A stretch of DNA of 64,000 nucleotides from Sulfitobacter undariae (GCF_014196805.1 NZ_JACIEI010000001.1:186001-250000), one strand, 5' to 3'. Counted from the stretch's first letter, positions 19,120 to 28,979 are shown. A program made the numbers and translations. Notes: generated by a model not told the origin, from the letters alone.

Positions 19120-19443
19120 TCAGACGTGGGTGACTGACCCGTAATAGGGCTCCAGAAACCCCAGTTCGACACCAATGATGCAGGGGGCAGGGAACATCGG
19201 ATTGAGAGCGGTTTGCAGGGCTTCCAGCAGGGTTTGCATAAAGGCCTCATTGCGGTGCGGCTTGCGCAGCATACGCAAGCGCAGGAGTGCATGGGTATGA
19301 TGTGTGTCGGCTACCGGAAAAGCGCGCCCTTTGCAGTCGCCCGCACGGTCGTCATGGGCAGAAATGATCTGCTCGACAGTGGCTAATATTGCGGCGGCGT
19401 CGATGTCGAGGTGGGCGGAATAGCTCAGGTCGGCTTGGGGCAT
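19120..19443 (-). CDS. 5-carboxymethyl-2-hydroxymuconate isomerase family protein
   Basis: Protein of 107 residues related to the small isomerase of homoprotocatechuate degradation (HpaF/CHMI, tautomerase superfamily). The start at 19443 gives MPQADLSYSA, with Pro2 as the tautomerase base, and CGGAG lies 7 nt upstream. No other aromatic-degradation gene is nearby, so the pathway role is uncertain and it may act as a general tautomerase. Confidence 0.72.
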   Translation of the reverse strand: MPQADLSYSAHLDIDAAAILATVEQIISAHDDRAGDCKGRAFPVADTHHTHALLRLRMLRKPHRNEAFMQTLLEALQTALNPMFPAPCIIGVELGFLEPYYGSVTHV

Positions 19444-19641
19444 GGGGATCTCCGATAGGTGGTGGGGTGGCACAGTCTTTGCGTCAAATGCCGCTAAGGG
19501 CAATGGCAAGGGGGGCGGATTAACGCGATGGACATCAATACTGTGTTTCTTTTCTTAGTAGGGCCTCTTTTCTAAAGGGCGCTTGACGTTATATAGACAG
19601 CACAGCATCCCGATGAACACGTATTTACCGCAGGAGCAGAA

Positions 19642-19980
19642 ATGCACCTTGATCCGATAACCATGGAAGACCCGCAAGACGGTGATGACACCGACTTGCT
19701 GACCAAAGTGAAGCCAAAGACCAAGCGCCCGCCGTTGTATAAGGTGATGTTGCTCAACGATGACTTCACCCCGATGGAGTTCGTTGTGCATGTTCTTGAA
19801 CGGTTTTTCGGCCTCAGTCATGCGCAGTCTTTTGAGATTATGCTGACTGTTCATCAAAAAGGGCTGGCCGTAGTGGGCGTGTTCACCCATGAGATCGCTG
19901 AGACAAAAGTGGCCCAAGTCATGGATTTGGCGCGCCGCGAACAACACCCACTACAATGCACTATGGAAAAAGAAGAATAG
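19642..19980 (+). CDS. clpS: ATP-dependent Clp protease adaptor ClpS
   Basis: N-end rule adaptor of 112 residues that delivers substrates with bulky N-terminal residues to ClpAP. It has an acidic, flexible N-terminal extension, then the conserved core [20 protein letters not shown] and the [20 protein letters not shown] block. CAGGAG precedes the start. clpA is not in the window. It begins a tight cluster with the methyltransferase 3 nt downstream. Confidence 0.95.
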   Translation: MHLDPITMEDPQDGDDTDLLTKVKPKTKRPPLYKVMLLNDDFTPMEFVVHVLERFFGLSHAQSFEIMLTVHQKGLAVVGVFTHEIAETKVAQVMDLARREQHPLQCTMEKEE

Positions 19981-19983
19981 TCG

Positions 19984-20976
19984 ATGATTGATTCGCGACT
20001 GCCGCTTGCCCTGAACGGTGGCGGCCTTGAGTGGCCTGAAGAAGGCACGATTGCCGTGTTTGCACCTGCTGCAGATGTTGATTTGGATGGCATCCCCAAA
20101 GACCGTGCGGAAATCATACTGGATTTCTATCCTGCCTATGCGGCATGGGAAGCACGCGGGTTTAAGGTGGATGTAGGCCGCGACGCACGCTGTGCGGCGG
20201 CTGTGGTTTGCCTGCCCCGCGCCAAACATGAGGCACGTGCGCTGATTGCGCAGGCCTGTGCGCTGAGTGATGGTGTCGTGGTTATTGATGGTCAAAAGAC
20301 AGATGGCATCGAAGGTATCCTGAAAGCGATGCGTGCCCGCGTGACGGTGCATGGCCCTGTGACCAAGGCGCACGGCAAGCTTTTCTGGATCAACGCCCCA
20401 GCGGCTGATTGTTTTGTCGATTGGGCCGCAGGGCCAGAAATGACCGATGGAGGCTTCTGGACCGCTCCGGGGGTTTTCTCGGCTGATGGTGTCGATTTGG
20501 CCTCTGCCTTGCTGGCGGATGCCTTGCCAGAGAAACTGGGCAAGCACGTCTGTGATTTGGGCGCTGGCTGGGGCTTTCTATCGGCACATGTTCTGAGCCG
20601 CGAAGGTGTCGAAGCTGTGCATCTGGTAGAAGCGGGCCATACGGCCTTGGAATGTGCGCGGCGCAATGTCACTGATCCGCGTGCGCATTTTCATTGGGCG
20701 GATGGCACCGATTGGGACCCGGCGCATAAAGTGGATACGGTGGTGATGAATCCGCCGTTCCATGTGGGCCGTGCGGCCGAACCACAGATCGGGCAAGCGT
20801 TTGTTGCCTCTGCGGCGCGTCTGCTGTCGTCCCAAGGGCATCTGTGGATGGTTGCCAACCGTCATTTGCCGTATGAGGCTGAATTGAAAACCCGCTTTGT
20901 GCAGGTCGAAGAAGTCGGCGGCGATGGGCGTTTCAAGATATTCCACGCGTGTCGCCCCCTGCGTAAAAAACGCTAA
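19984..20976 (+). CDS. Class I methyltransferase, RsmC-like (16S rRNA guanine-N2)
   Basis: Two-domain protein of 330 residues. The C-terminal domain carries the SAM motif VCDLGAGWGFLS (about residue 185) and the NPPFH motif of exocyclic amino methyltransferases (about 257). The N-terminal half resembles the degenerate domain of RsmC. RsmC modifies G1207 of 16S rRNA in E. coli; orthology is likely but not certain, since RlmG-type enzymes share the motif. Directly downstream of clpS. Confidence 0.82.
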   Translation: MIDSRLPLALNGGGLEWPEEGTIAVFAPAADVDLDGIPKDRAEIILDFYPAYAAWEARGFKVDVGRDARCAAAVVCLPRAKHEARALIAQACALSDGVVVIDGQKTDGIEGILKAMRARVTVHGPVTKAHGKLFWINAPAADCFVDWAAGPEMTDGGFWTAPGVFSADGVDLASALLADALPEKLGKHVCDLGAGWGFLSAHVLSREGVEAVHLVEAGHTALECARRNVTDPRAHFHWADGTDWDPAHKVDTVVMNPPFHVGRAAEPQIGQAFVASAARLLSSQGHLWMVANRHLPYEAELKTRFVQVEEVGGDGRFKIFHACRPLRKKR

Positions 20977-20995
20977 CAGGCTGAAAGGACATCCC

Positions 20996-21796
20996 ATGTC
21001 ATTTTCTATTTCGGGTAAGGCAATCATTGTGACAGGTGCGGCAAGCGGCATCGGCCTCGCAATTGCGCGTAGCTTTGCGGATAAGGGCGCAAACGTGATG
21101 TGCGCAGATATCGATGAAAAGCGCCTGAAAGAAGAACTGGGCGAAGCACGGGATGAAGGAAATATCCGCTTGTTTTCGGGGGATTTGCGCCAGCGCCTGA
21201 CGATTGCCAATTTGGTTTCGGCGACCATTGATGCATTTGATCAGGTCGATGTTTTGGTGAACGCGTCGCGGCAGGTCATGCAGACTGAAGTGCTGGATAT
21301 GGACGACGATTCTGTTGAAACGCTGTTGGATCAAAACCTGATGACGGCGATGCGTCTGTCCCAGCAGGTGGCCAAACGGATGATCAAGCAAGCTGAGGAT
21401 CAGCCGGAGGGGCCTATTGGCTCAATCATCAACTTTAGCTCAACCGCTGCGAATCATACGCAGCCTGAGCTGATGGCATATTCCATATCGGCCGCTGCGG
21501 TGAACCAGATGACGCGCTCCATGGCCCTTACCCTGGCGCCGCACCGTATTCGTGTGAATGCACTGGCCTTCGGCTCTGTCATGTCGGCCTCGCTGAAATC
21601 TTCTGTGGCCGAGAATCGGGAGTGGCGCGATGATATTCGCAGTCATACGCCGCTGGGTCGTATCGCCGCACCCACCGAATTGGTGGAAGCCGTGCAATTT
21701 CTTGCGGCCGAAAGTTCCAGCTTTATGACAGGCGAAATTATGGTTGTAGATGGTGGGCGGTCCTTGCTGGACGCCGTGAGTGCGCCTGCGCATTGA
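20996..21796 (+). CDS. Short-chain dehydrogenase/reductase
   Basis: Classical SDR oxidoreductase of 266 residues. The NAD(P)-binding motif is TGAASGIG at about 13-20. In the catalytic region Ser is in NFSSTA, and the Tyr and Lys positions are altered: the expected YxxxK reads YSISAAA, so Lys is replaced by Ala. The C-terminus has the usual GEIMVVDGG. AAAGGA precedes the start. The missing catalytic Lys makes activity uncertain. It follows the methyltransferase by 19 nt. Confidence 0.87.
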   Translation: MSFSISGKAIIVTGAASGIGLAIARSFADKGANVMCADIDEKRLKEELGEARDEGNIRLFSGDLRQRLTIANLVSATIDAFDQVDVLVNASRQVMQTEVLDMDDDSVETLLDQNLMTAMRLSQQVAKRMIKQAEDQPEGPIGSIINFSSTAANHTQPELMAYSISAAAVNQMTRSMALTLAPHRIRVNALAFGSVMSASLKSSVAENREWRDDIRSHTPLGRIAAPTELVEAVQFLAAESSSFMTGEIMVVDGGRSLLDAVSAPAH

Positions 21797-21870
21797 TCCT
21801 GCTGCCCTCTGTTCATGGCTGTATATTTATGCTGTAACACTGTCGAAATTTTCTGACAGAAAGCACCGCC

Positions 21871-22761
21871 ATGACAGCTTCCTTCCAAGACGAGAAAGAC
21901 CGCGCTTCAGGTTGGTTCCGCAGCTTGCGAGATGACATTGTCGCGGCGTTTGAGGGACTTGAGGATAGCCACGTTGACGGGCCCTTGTCCGATATGGCTG
22001 CTGGCCGCTTTGACATTAGCAACACAACCCGCACCTCTGACGATGGGTCAGACGCCGGCGGCGGCGTGATGAGCGTGATGCGTGGGGGGCGTGTGTTTGA
22101 GAAGGTCGGTGTGAACATCTCAACGGTTTACGGAACGCTGGGTGAGCGCGCACAAAAGGCGATGGCCGCACGCGGTGTTCCCGGAATGGCGGATGATCCG
22201 CGTTTCTGGGCTTCTGGCATCAGTCTTGTGGCGCATATGCAAAACCCTCATGCGCCTGCGGTTCACATGAATACGCGCATGTTCTGGACCCCCGGAGCAT
22301 GGTGGTTTGGCGGCGGGTCCGATTTGAACCCTTGCATCGAATACGCCGATGACACTTCGCATTTCCACGCCACCCAACAGCAATACCTAGACCCCCACGG
22401 AACCGAGATTTACCCCAAGCTTAAACAATGGGCTGATGAGTATTTTTATATTCCGCATCGCAAACGCGCGCGGGGCGTTGGCGGCATCTTTATGGATGAT
22501 CGTAACACAGGCGATTGGGAGGTTGATTTTGCCCTGACCCAAGACATTGGCCGCGCCTTTTTACCCGCCTATCAGCCGCTGGTTGAGAAACGTCGCAATC
22601 AGGTTTGGACCGAGACGGATAAAGACGCGCAGCTGGTCCATCGTGGCCTCTATGCTGAATATAATCTGGTTTATGATCGCGGCACCAAGTTCGGTCTTGA
22701 GACCGGACATGATGCAAATGCGGTACTGATGAGCTTGCCACCGATGGCCAAGTGGATTTAG
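21871..22761 (+). CDS. hemF: Oxygen-dependent coproporphyrinogen III oxidase
   Basis: Converts coproporphyrinogen III to protoporphyrinogen IX using O2 in haem synthesis. It has 296 residues, the family length. Conserved HemF blocks are visible: VHMNTRMFW, WWFGGGSDLNP, YFYIPHRKRARGVGGIF and YNLVYDRGTKFGLETG. It is soluble, with no signal peptide. It is followed 62 bp later by a tRNA gene. Confidence 0.96.
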   Translation: MTASFQDEKDRASGWFRSLRDDIVAAFEGLEDSHVDGPLSDMAAGRFDISNTTRTSDDGSDAGGGVMSVMRGGRVFEKVGVNISTVYGTLGERAQKAMAARGVPGMADDPRFWASGISLVAHMQNPHAPAVHMNTRMFWTPGAWWFGGGSDLNPCIEYADDTSHFHATQQQYLDPHGTEIYPKLKQWADEYFYIPHRKRARGVGGIFMDDRNTGDWEVDFALTQDIGRAFLPAYQPLVEKRRNQVWTETDKDAQLVHRGLYAEYNLVYDRGTKFGLETGHDANAVLMSLPPMAKWI

Positions 22762-22785
22762 CAGAGATTCTGTGCTGTTTCTGTC

Positions 22786-22814
22786 TTGACGTGGGGCGGT
22801 CCCTATCATAGTTC
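22786..22814 (+). promoter_or_regulatory. Candidate promoter for the CAU tRNA
   Basis: TTGACG, 17 nt, then TAGTTC, ending 9 nt before the mature tRNA 5' end. The -35 box is good and the -10 box weak. Confidence 0.4.
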
Positions 22815-22823
22815 ACGGCCCAC

Positions 22824-22900
<77 letters not shown>

Positions 22901-23049
22901 TTTACCTCCTGTATAATATGTTACCAAATACGCACAGATATTGGTGTCTGTGTATCGCATTGTCACGTGACAACCCTTTGAGAATCTCCTAGCGTCAGAA
23001 ACAGGGAGACAAAGTGCCGTTAAAAGGCACTGACCAAAGGGAGAAAAAT

Positions 23050-24087
23050 ATGACTTTTACACGTAAAACGGTCCTCGGTATGTTCGGGGCGGCGGCTCTT
23101 GGTTGTATGACCGCGCTGCCTGCGCTGGCGCAAGATGTAACGCTGCGCATGCACCAGTTCCTGCCGGATCAGGCCAATGTGCCTAAATTGGTTCTATACC
23201 CATGGGCAGATCGCATTGAGGCAGCCAGCAATGGCCGTATCAAGATTGAACGCTATGGCTCCATGCAGTTGGGTGGGTCCCCGCCAGAGTTGATGGACCA
23301 AGCCATTGATGGTGTCGCAGATATTGTCTGGACCGTGGTTGGCTATACCCCCGGTCGCTATCCGACGACTGAGGTGCTGGAACTGCCGTTTATGATGACA
23401 GACGCGCGCGCGATGTCTTCGGCCTATTGGCAGATGTTTGAAAAATACATGAAGGATGGCGAATTCAAGGACGTCAAAATTCTCGGTACATGGGTCCATG
23501 GCCCCGGAATGTTGCATTCCAAAGATCCGGTGACGAAGCCCGGCGATATGGAAGGGCTTAAAATCCGAGGCGGTTCGCGTTTGGTGAACGAGCTGTTGAA
23601 AGAACTAGGTGCCACGCCTGTTGGCCTGCCTGTTCCGGGTATTCCAGAGGCGCTGAGCAAAGGTGTCATCGACGGCACAACGATTCCTTGGGAAGTGACT
23701 GGCTCCCTGAAAGTGCCTGAATTGGTGAAAAACCACACCGAATTTGAAGGTGCTGCTCTCTATACGCTGGGGTTTGTCCTTGCGATGAATAAAGATCGCT
23801 ACGACAGTCTTGATCCGGAACTGCAAAAGATCATCGACGACAATTCCGGTCTTGAGTTCTCTATCCTTGCAGGGGGCACACAGGCCGATTCCGATGGCCC
23901 GTCGCGTCAAGCAGCGGTGGATGCAGGCAACAACATTATCACCGTATCTGGCGACGATGTTCAGGCATGGAAAGATGCCAGCCAGCCAATTTATGACGGT
24001 TGGATTGCCGACATGGAAACCAAAGGCATCGACGGTCAGGCGCTGATCGACGAAGCACGCGCCTTGATGGACGCCTACGGCCAATAA
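23050..24087 (+). CDS. dctP: TRAP transporter substrate-binding protein DctP
   Basis: Periplasmic solute receptor of 345 residues. The signal peptide (about 28 residues, ending LALAQ) precedes a DctP fold. The arginine that usually binds the substrate carboxylate lies in the block GLKIRGGSRLVNELLKELGA. The start at 23050 follows GGGAG; the longer frame from 23014 has no ribosome site. It is the first of three genes for a high-affinity sodium-coupled organic-acid importer. The substrate is unknown. Confidence 0.93.
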   Translation: MTFTRKTVLGMFGAAALGCMTALPALAQDVTLRMHQFLPDQANVPKLVLYPWADRIEAASNGRIKIERYGSMQLGGSPPELMDQAIDGVADIVWTVVGYTPGRYPTTEVLELPFMMTDARAMSSAYWQMFEKYMKDGEFKDVKILGTWVHGPGMLHSKDPVTKPGDMEGLKIRGGSRLVNELLKELGATPVGLPVPGIPEALSKGVIDGTTIPWEVTGSLKVPELVKNHTEFEGAALYTLGFVLAMNKDRYDSLDPELQKIIDDNSGLEFSILAGGTQADSDGPSRQAAVDAGNNIITVSGDDVQAWKDASQPIYDGWIADMETKGIDGQALIDEARALMDAYGQ

Positions 24088-24156
24088 GGCCCCGTTAACC
24101 GCTGCACACCAGAGTGATTTCAGGTGTGCAGCGTCTCTATTTTACAAAGGTCTCTC

Positions 24157-24738
24157 ATGCACCGACTTATTCGAATGCTTGCCCGTGCCACGGCGCTGAT
24201 TGGCGGGGCCGTATTGCTGGCGTTGATCACCATGACGACCCTCTCGATTATTGGTCGCTCTATCAATAAATTCTTTCATGCGGATTTCTTTGATGCGCAG
24301 TTGACGGGATTGTCCCAGTTCGTGTTGGGGCTGGGCGTTGGAGAGATCAACGGTAACTATGAGCTGTTGGAAGCCGGCGTGGCCTTTGCCATTTTCGCCT
24401 TTCTGCCGATTTGCCAGTTCTACGGCGCACATGCCTCCGTTGATGTGTTTACTGCTGCCTTCCCAAAGCGCCTGAACAATTGGATCATCGCCTTTTGGGA
24501 AGTGGTGCTGGCTGCTGTGATCTTGTTGGTTATCTGGCGGCTCTATGGCGGGTTGGAACGATATCTGAGGAATGGCGAGACAACCCTGTTTTTGCAATTC
24601 CCTGTCTGGTGGGCCTATGCCGCCAGTTTTTCTGCGGGTGTGATCGCCTGTATTGTTGCGGTCTATTGTGCGGGCGCACGGATCGTTGAGGCCGCCCGTG
24701 GTGTGGTCATTCTACCGTCCGAGCATGGGGAACACTGA
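24157..24738 (+). CDS. dctQ: TRAP transporter small permease DctQ
   Basis: Small membrane subunit of 193 residues with four predicted spans, the DctQ pattern. AAAGG lies 6 nt before the chosen start. It sits between dctP and dctM; its stop is 3 nt from the dctM start. Confidence 0.9.
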   Translation: MHRLIRMLARATALIGGAVLLALITMTTLSIIGRSINKFFHADFFDAQLTGLSQFVLGLGVGEINGNYELLEAGVAFAIFAFLPICQFYGAHASVDVFTAAFPKRLNNWIIAFWEVVLAAVILLVIWRLYGGLERYLRNGETTLFLQFPVWWAYAASFSAGVIACIVAVYCAGARIVEAARGVVILPSEHGEH

Positions 24739-24741
24739 ACG

Positions 24742-26058
24742 ATGAGTAATCTTGAGCTGGGCTTTTGGTCCTTTCCCGTTCTGTTGGTGATGATTTTTCT
24801 GCGCGCGCCTATCGGGCTGGCGATGCTGCTATGCGGTTTTGGCGGCTGGTATCTTGCGATGGGCGGCAACCCAACGCCGCTGTTGGCCAAGCTAAAGTCA
24901 GAGACCTACACAACCTTTTCCAGCTATTCGCTGACAATCATCCCGTTGTTTTTGCTGATGGGCCAATTCGCAACCCTGTCTGGCATGTCACAGGCCCTCT
25001 TCCGCGCGGCAGAGAGCTTTCTTGGCCATCGCCGTGGTGGCGTAGCCATGGCGGCTGTGGGGGCCTGTGCGGGCTTTGGGGCGATCTGTGGATCATCGCT
25101 GGCAACCGCTGCGACCATGTCCAAAGTCGCGCTGCCTGAGCTAAAGCGTTACGGCTATTCGGGTGGTTTCTCAACCGCGACACTGGCGGCAGGCGGCACG
25201 TTGGGTATTCTGATCCCGCCCTCCGTGATTCTGGTGATCTATGCCATCCTTACAGAGCAAAACATCGCCAAGCTGTTCCTTGCGGCCTTCATTCCCGGTA
25301 TTCTGGCCGCCTTAGGCTATGTGCTGACCATCTCGATTTATGTGCGCCTCTACCCTGATGCGGCGGGAACACGTGCGCCTGTACCCATGGCTGAACGCTT
25401 TGCTGCCTTGGGGAAAACATGGCCGGTTATGGCGATTTTTGTACTGGTGGTCGGCGGTATCTATTTAGGGTGGTTTACCCCCACCGAAGCAGCAGCGATT
25501 GGCGCGGCTGCAACGGGGCTGGTTGCGCTGGTTTCGCGCTCTCTGGGTTGGTCCGTGCTCAAGCAAAGCCTGATCGGCACAGCACGCACCACGGCAATGA
25601 TTTTCTTCATCGTGCTGGGCGCGGGGTTCTATAACGGGTTTCTGGCGCTGTCTGGTGTGCCGCAATTCATGGCGGATTGGGTTGTGGGCCAAGGGCTGAG
25701 CCCGTGGTTGGTTCTGGTTATCATCTTGGTGTTCTACCTGATCTTTGGTTGCCTGATGGACAGTCTTTCCATGATCCTGTTGACCGTGCCGATCTTCTTT
25801 CCTGTAATCTCGGCGATGGATTTCGGGATGAGTGCGGAGCATGTGGCGATCTGGTTTGGCATCTTGGTGCTGATTGTGGTTGAGGTGGGGCTGATCACGC
25901 CGCCTGTGGGGATGAACCTGTTTATCATCAACTCGATGGACCGCGATACGCCGATGAAAGAGACCTACAAAACGGTGATGTTCTTTGTGGCGTCAGACAT
26001 CGTGCGCGTGGCGCTGCTGGTGGCGTTTCCTGCGATCACGCTGTTCCTGCTGCGTTAA
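24742..26058 (+). CDS. dctM: TRAP transporter large permease DctM
   Basis: Transport-catalysing membrane protein of 438 residues with about 12 hydrophobic segments. DctM-type motifs are seen at GFGAICGSSLATAATMSKVALPEL and GWFTPTEAAAIGA, and near the C-terminus in VEVGLITPPVGMNLF. It completes the dctPQM set. Confidence 0.93.
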   Translation: MSNLELGFWSFPVLLVMIFLRAPIGLAMLLCGFGGWYLAMGGNPTPLLAKLKSETYTTFSSYSLTIIPLFLLMGQFATLSGMSQALFRAAESFLGHRRGGVAMAAVGACAGFGAICGSSLATAATMSKVALPELKRYGYSGGFSTATLAAGGTLGILIPPSVILVIYAILTEQNIAKLFLAAFIPGILAALGYVLTISIYVRLYPDAAGTRAPVPMAERFAALGKTWPVMAIFVLVVGGIYLGWFTPTEAAAIGAAATGLVALVSRSLGWSVLKQSLIGTARTTAMIFFIVLGAGFYNGFLALSGVPQFMADWVVGQGLSPWLVLVIILVFYLIFGCLMDSLSMILLTVPIFFPVISAMDFGMSAEHVAIWFGILVLIVVEVGLITPPVGMNLFIINSMDRDTPMKETYKTVMFFVASDIVRVALLVAFPAITLFLLR

Positions 26059-26078
26059 AACACGCCCTGTTAGATACA

Positions 26079-26107
26079 AAAAGGGCCGCGTCATGCGCGG
26101 CCTTTTT
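26079..26107 (+). terminator. Rho-independent terminator after dctM
   Basis: GGGCCGCG pairs with CGCGGCC across TCATG, flanked by AAAAA and TTTTT. It may serve both converging genes. Confidence 0.85.
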
Positions 26108-26133
26108 CGTTTTTCATGCTGGATTGAAGTGAT

Positions 26134-27807
26134 TTAGGTCCACGCCATACGTGCAGGGTGGAACTCAAAAGAAATGTGATGTTCTGCCCCGACCAGACCC
26201 GCTTTGGTGTGGTTATACAGGGACCGCCAATAGGGCTGGATCATCACGCCTTCATCCTGCATCAGCTTTTGCCCCTTCGCCATCAGCGCGCGCCGCTTGT
26301 CTACGTCAGGGGTGGCCAAAGCCTCTGTGACGATGGCGTCAAACTCGGGGTTGGCCCAGCCCGTTTCATTCCACGTTGTCCCCGAGCGGTAGGTGAGTGC
26401 CCAGAGCTGGATGCCAAGTGGGCGTGGATTCCAGTTGGTGGAGGAAAAGGGAAACTTTGCCCAATCGCTGCGGAAGGTTTGGGCGGAAACGACTGTGCGC
26501 TTCACTTTGATGCCTGCGTCATTCAGCTGCGCAGCAACGGCATCGGTGGTGTCTTTGCGCCACGCATCGTCAATTGAAAACAGTTCATGCTCATAATCCG
26601 CCATACCCGCTTCTTCCATAAGTGCCTTGGCACCTGCGGGATCGGGTTTGATCGGGGGAAGCTGCGCATATTCGGGGTGCATCGGGCCAATGTGGTGGTT
26701 CTGGGCGATAACACCGCGCCCTGAATAGCCAAGCTCAAGCACAATCTCATTGTTCACAGCCATGGCCAGCGCACGGCGCACGCGCGCGTCTGAATAGGGG
26801 CGTTTACCCTCCACTTCGGCCAGTTGGTTGGGGCGAATGACAACAGTTGAACCTGTCGCGATCTCATGGCCAACCCAGCCTTCAAGCCCGTTCAGGATTT
26901 CGATGAAATGACCTTCCATGGAGTAGAACGCATCTATTTCATCTTCTTGGGCGGCGTTGACCCAAGTGGAAGGGTCTGTACCGTAGTCGATGAATTCCAA
27001 CCGATCAATGTAGGGGCCGCCGAATACTTGTGTGCCCCACCACGTGTGATCGGCGTTTTTGACCAGCACGGCTTTAACGCCGACTTCGACCGCTTCAGGC
27101 AGGTAAGGGCCCGTGCCAATTGGCGCATCAAACATCGTTTCAGCATCAAAGCTGCTGTGCACAATGGCGGCGGGATAGTCTGCCATGCCTGCGATCAATG
27201 TAATGTCGGGCGCGGGCAGGTGTAGTTTGACGGTGTGGTCATCTGTGGCCTCAACCGCACCGTCTATGGCTTTGCCTGTCTCGGTGTCCACCAAAGTGGC
27301 AAAGCGCCCTGCCATTGAGTTGCCGTCAACAGAGGTGTCACACCAACCGATGATATTGCGTGCGACATCTTGCGAGGTGAAGGCATCGCCATTGCTCCAG
27401 GTTACGCCCTTGCGGACGTTCAATGTGTATTCGGTGGCGTTTTCGTTGATCTCCCAGCTTTCCAGCAGGGCAGGGGTGAAGGTGCCATCATTTTCCCAGA
27501 TCGCCAGATACTCCAGCCATCCCCGCGATACGTTTGCGATTTGTGACCAATCGTAGGTACGTGGGTCTTTGAGGGCGCGTACCTCCATCTGTATGCGCAC
27601 TGTGCCGCCGGTTTTCTTGTCAGCGTGGCTGGCAGCTTGCATGGGCGCGGCCATGCCCATCATGCCATAGGCTGTGGCGGCAGTGGCACCAAAGGTGCAG
27701 GCCATGGCAAGGAATTCGCGGCGGTTAACCGGATCAACTTTGGCTTGTTCAGCACTGTCTAAAATGGATTGGGGAAACGGCGCGCCGGTACGTGTTGAGA
27801 ATGTCAT
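26134..27807 (-). CDS. Tat-exported peptide/solute-binding protein, SBP family 5, orphan
   Basis: ABC-type binding protein of 557 residues. A twin-arginine signal (NRREFLAMACTFGATA, about 29-45) indicates folded export by the Tat route. The family 5 fold follows (VRKGVTWSNGDAFTSQDVARN). The start at 27807 is preceded by GGAGAGGAAG. No permease or ATPase gene flanks it, so it must share a transporter encoded elsewhere or act as a sensor. Convergent with the TRAP operon. Confidence 0.9.
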   Translation of the reverse strand: MTFSTRTGAPFPQSILDSAEQAKVDPVNRREFLAMACTFGATAATAYGMMGMAAPMQAASHADKKTGGTVRIQMEVRALKDPRTYDWSQIANVSRGWLEYLAIWENDGTFTPALLESWEINENATEYTLNVRKGVTWSNGDAFTSQDVARNIIGWCDTSVDGNSMAGRFATLVDTETGKAIDGAVEATDDHTVKLHLPAPDITLIAGMADYPAAIVHSSFDAETMFDAPIGTGPYLPEAVEVGVKAVLVKNADHTWWGTQVFGGPYIDRLEFIDYGTDPSTWVNAAQEDEIDAFYSMEGHFIEILNGLEGWVGHEIATGSTVVIRPNQLAEVEGKRPYSDARVRRALAMAVNNEIVLELGYSGRGVIAQNHHIGPMHPEYAQLPPIKPDPAGAKALMEEAGMADYEHELFSIDDAWRKDTTDAVAAQLNDAGIKVKRTVVSAQTFRSDWAKFPFSSTNWNPRPLGIQLWALTYRSGTTWNETGWANPEFDAIVTEALATPDVDKRRALMAKGQKLMQDEGVMIQPYWRSLYNHTKAGLVGAEHHISFEFHPARMAWT

Positions 27808-27939
27808 AATCTTCCTCTCCGAAGTGCCGTGTGTGCGCAATCTTTAATGCAAATGTTGCCGAATGATCAGGGCAACAGCTGCGCCCGTCAACCCCGCATG
27901 GGTGCGGAGTTGGCAGGCGCTTTTTTCGTGCAAAAGGTG

Positions 27940-28749
27940 TTAAAAGTCCGCGTCAACGCCCGGAAGTTTCAGGGCTTTGATCAGATCGCGCAATTCTTGC
28001 CGTGCAGCAACATTGGAAATGTTCAACTGCTTTACGCCAATGTCTTTGAGATCCAACAAGGTCAGCCCCCGCGGGAACAGTTCACGGAAGATCACACGCT
28101 CGTTAAAGCCGGGCGCGATGCGGAACCCAATGCGTTTGCTCAGGTTCAGGATCGCGCGCTCCATTTTGTCTTTGTTGACCATACGTTGCGCGCCCATGCG
28201 GTTCCGAACAACAACCCAGTCAATGGGCGGCAGGCCTGCTTGCGATCGCAGTTGTCGCGCGTTCCAAACCATCTCGGAGTAAACGGATGGGCCTGTGATT
28301 TTATCGCCTGAAGGATCGATATGGGCCAATAGATCAAAGTCGATGAAGCTGTCGTTGAGCGGCGTGATGAGGGTATCCGCCAGTGAATGTGCAACCTGCG
28401 ACAGGCGTGTGTGCGAACCGGGGCAGTCGATCAGGATGAAGTCGTTGTTGGGCTCTAGATCCGCCACTGCGGCGGACAGCCGGTGGTCATAGACATTTTC
28501 GCCTTGCTTAAGTGTCGACGCATCAACTTCGGGAAGTTCATGACAATGCGGGCTGGGCAGATCAAGGCCGGACTCTTTCAGGAACGATTGACGGTTGTCT
28601 GAATAGCGCCCGAATGTGCGTTGACGCAAATCCAGATCAAGGGCGCTAACCTTGTGCCCCATACGTGCCAAGGCTGTCGCCACATGCATAGAGACAGTTG
28701 ATTTCCCTGCGCCACCTTTTTCGTTTCCGACGACGATAATATGCGCCAT
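27940..28749 (-). CDS. mipZ: Division-plane positioning ATPase MipZ
   Basis: ParA/MinD-family P-loop ATPase of 269 residues. The deviant Walker A KGGAGKST is at 11-18, and the family-specific blocks ALDLDLRQRTFGRY, TPLNDSFIDFDLL and VIFRELFPRGLTLLDL are those of MipZ. In Caulobacter MipZ forms a gradient from ParB at the poles and blocks FtsZ assembly away from midcell. It sits 254 bp downstream of rpmE with a terminator between, so it has its own transcription unit. Confidence 0.93.
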   Translation of the reverse strand: MAHIIVVGNEKGGAGKSTVSMHVATALARMGHKVSALDLDLRQRTFGRYSDNRQSFLKESGLDLPSPHCHELPEVDASTLKQGENVYDHRLSAAVADLEPNNDFILIDCPGSHTRLSQVAHSLADTLITPLNDSFIDFDLLAHIDPSGDKITGPSVYSEMVWNARQLRSQAGLPPIDWVVVRNRMGAQRMVNKDKMERAILNLSKRIGFRIAPGFNERVIFRELFPRGLTLLDLKDIGVKQLNISNVAARQELRDLIKALKLPGVDADF

Positions 28750-28946
28750 ATCCGATGCCCTTTTTGTCCGTCCCTGCGAAGCCCGCAGGATTGTGTTTGT
28801 GGCACTATATGTAGGGTTAGAGCCATTGGAAAGCGCCGAACACGCGATTGGCTGTCATTGAGTCAGTGAAGTGACATATGCCGCCAGCATGGCGGGGGCG
28901 CAGGCGAGAACACAGGCGCTTTTTCGATTGGAAACGGTGCTTCAAC

Positions 28947-28979
28947 GAAAAAGGCGCACCTCCTTGCGAAGATGCGCCT
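28947..28979 (-). terminator. Terminator of the rplS-rpmE transcript
   Basis: On the minus strand AGGCGCA and TGCGCCT pair around a 14-nt loop and are followed by TTTTTC, 25 nt after the rpmE stop. Confidence 0.8.
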
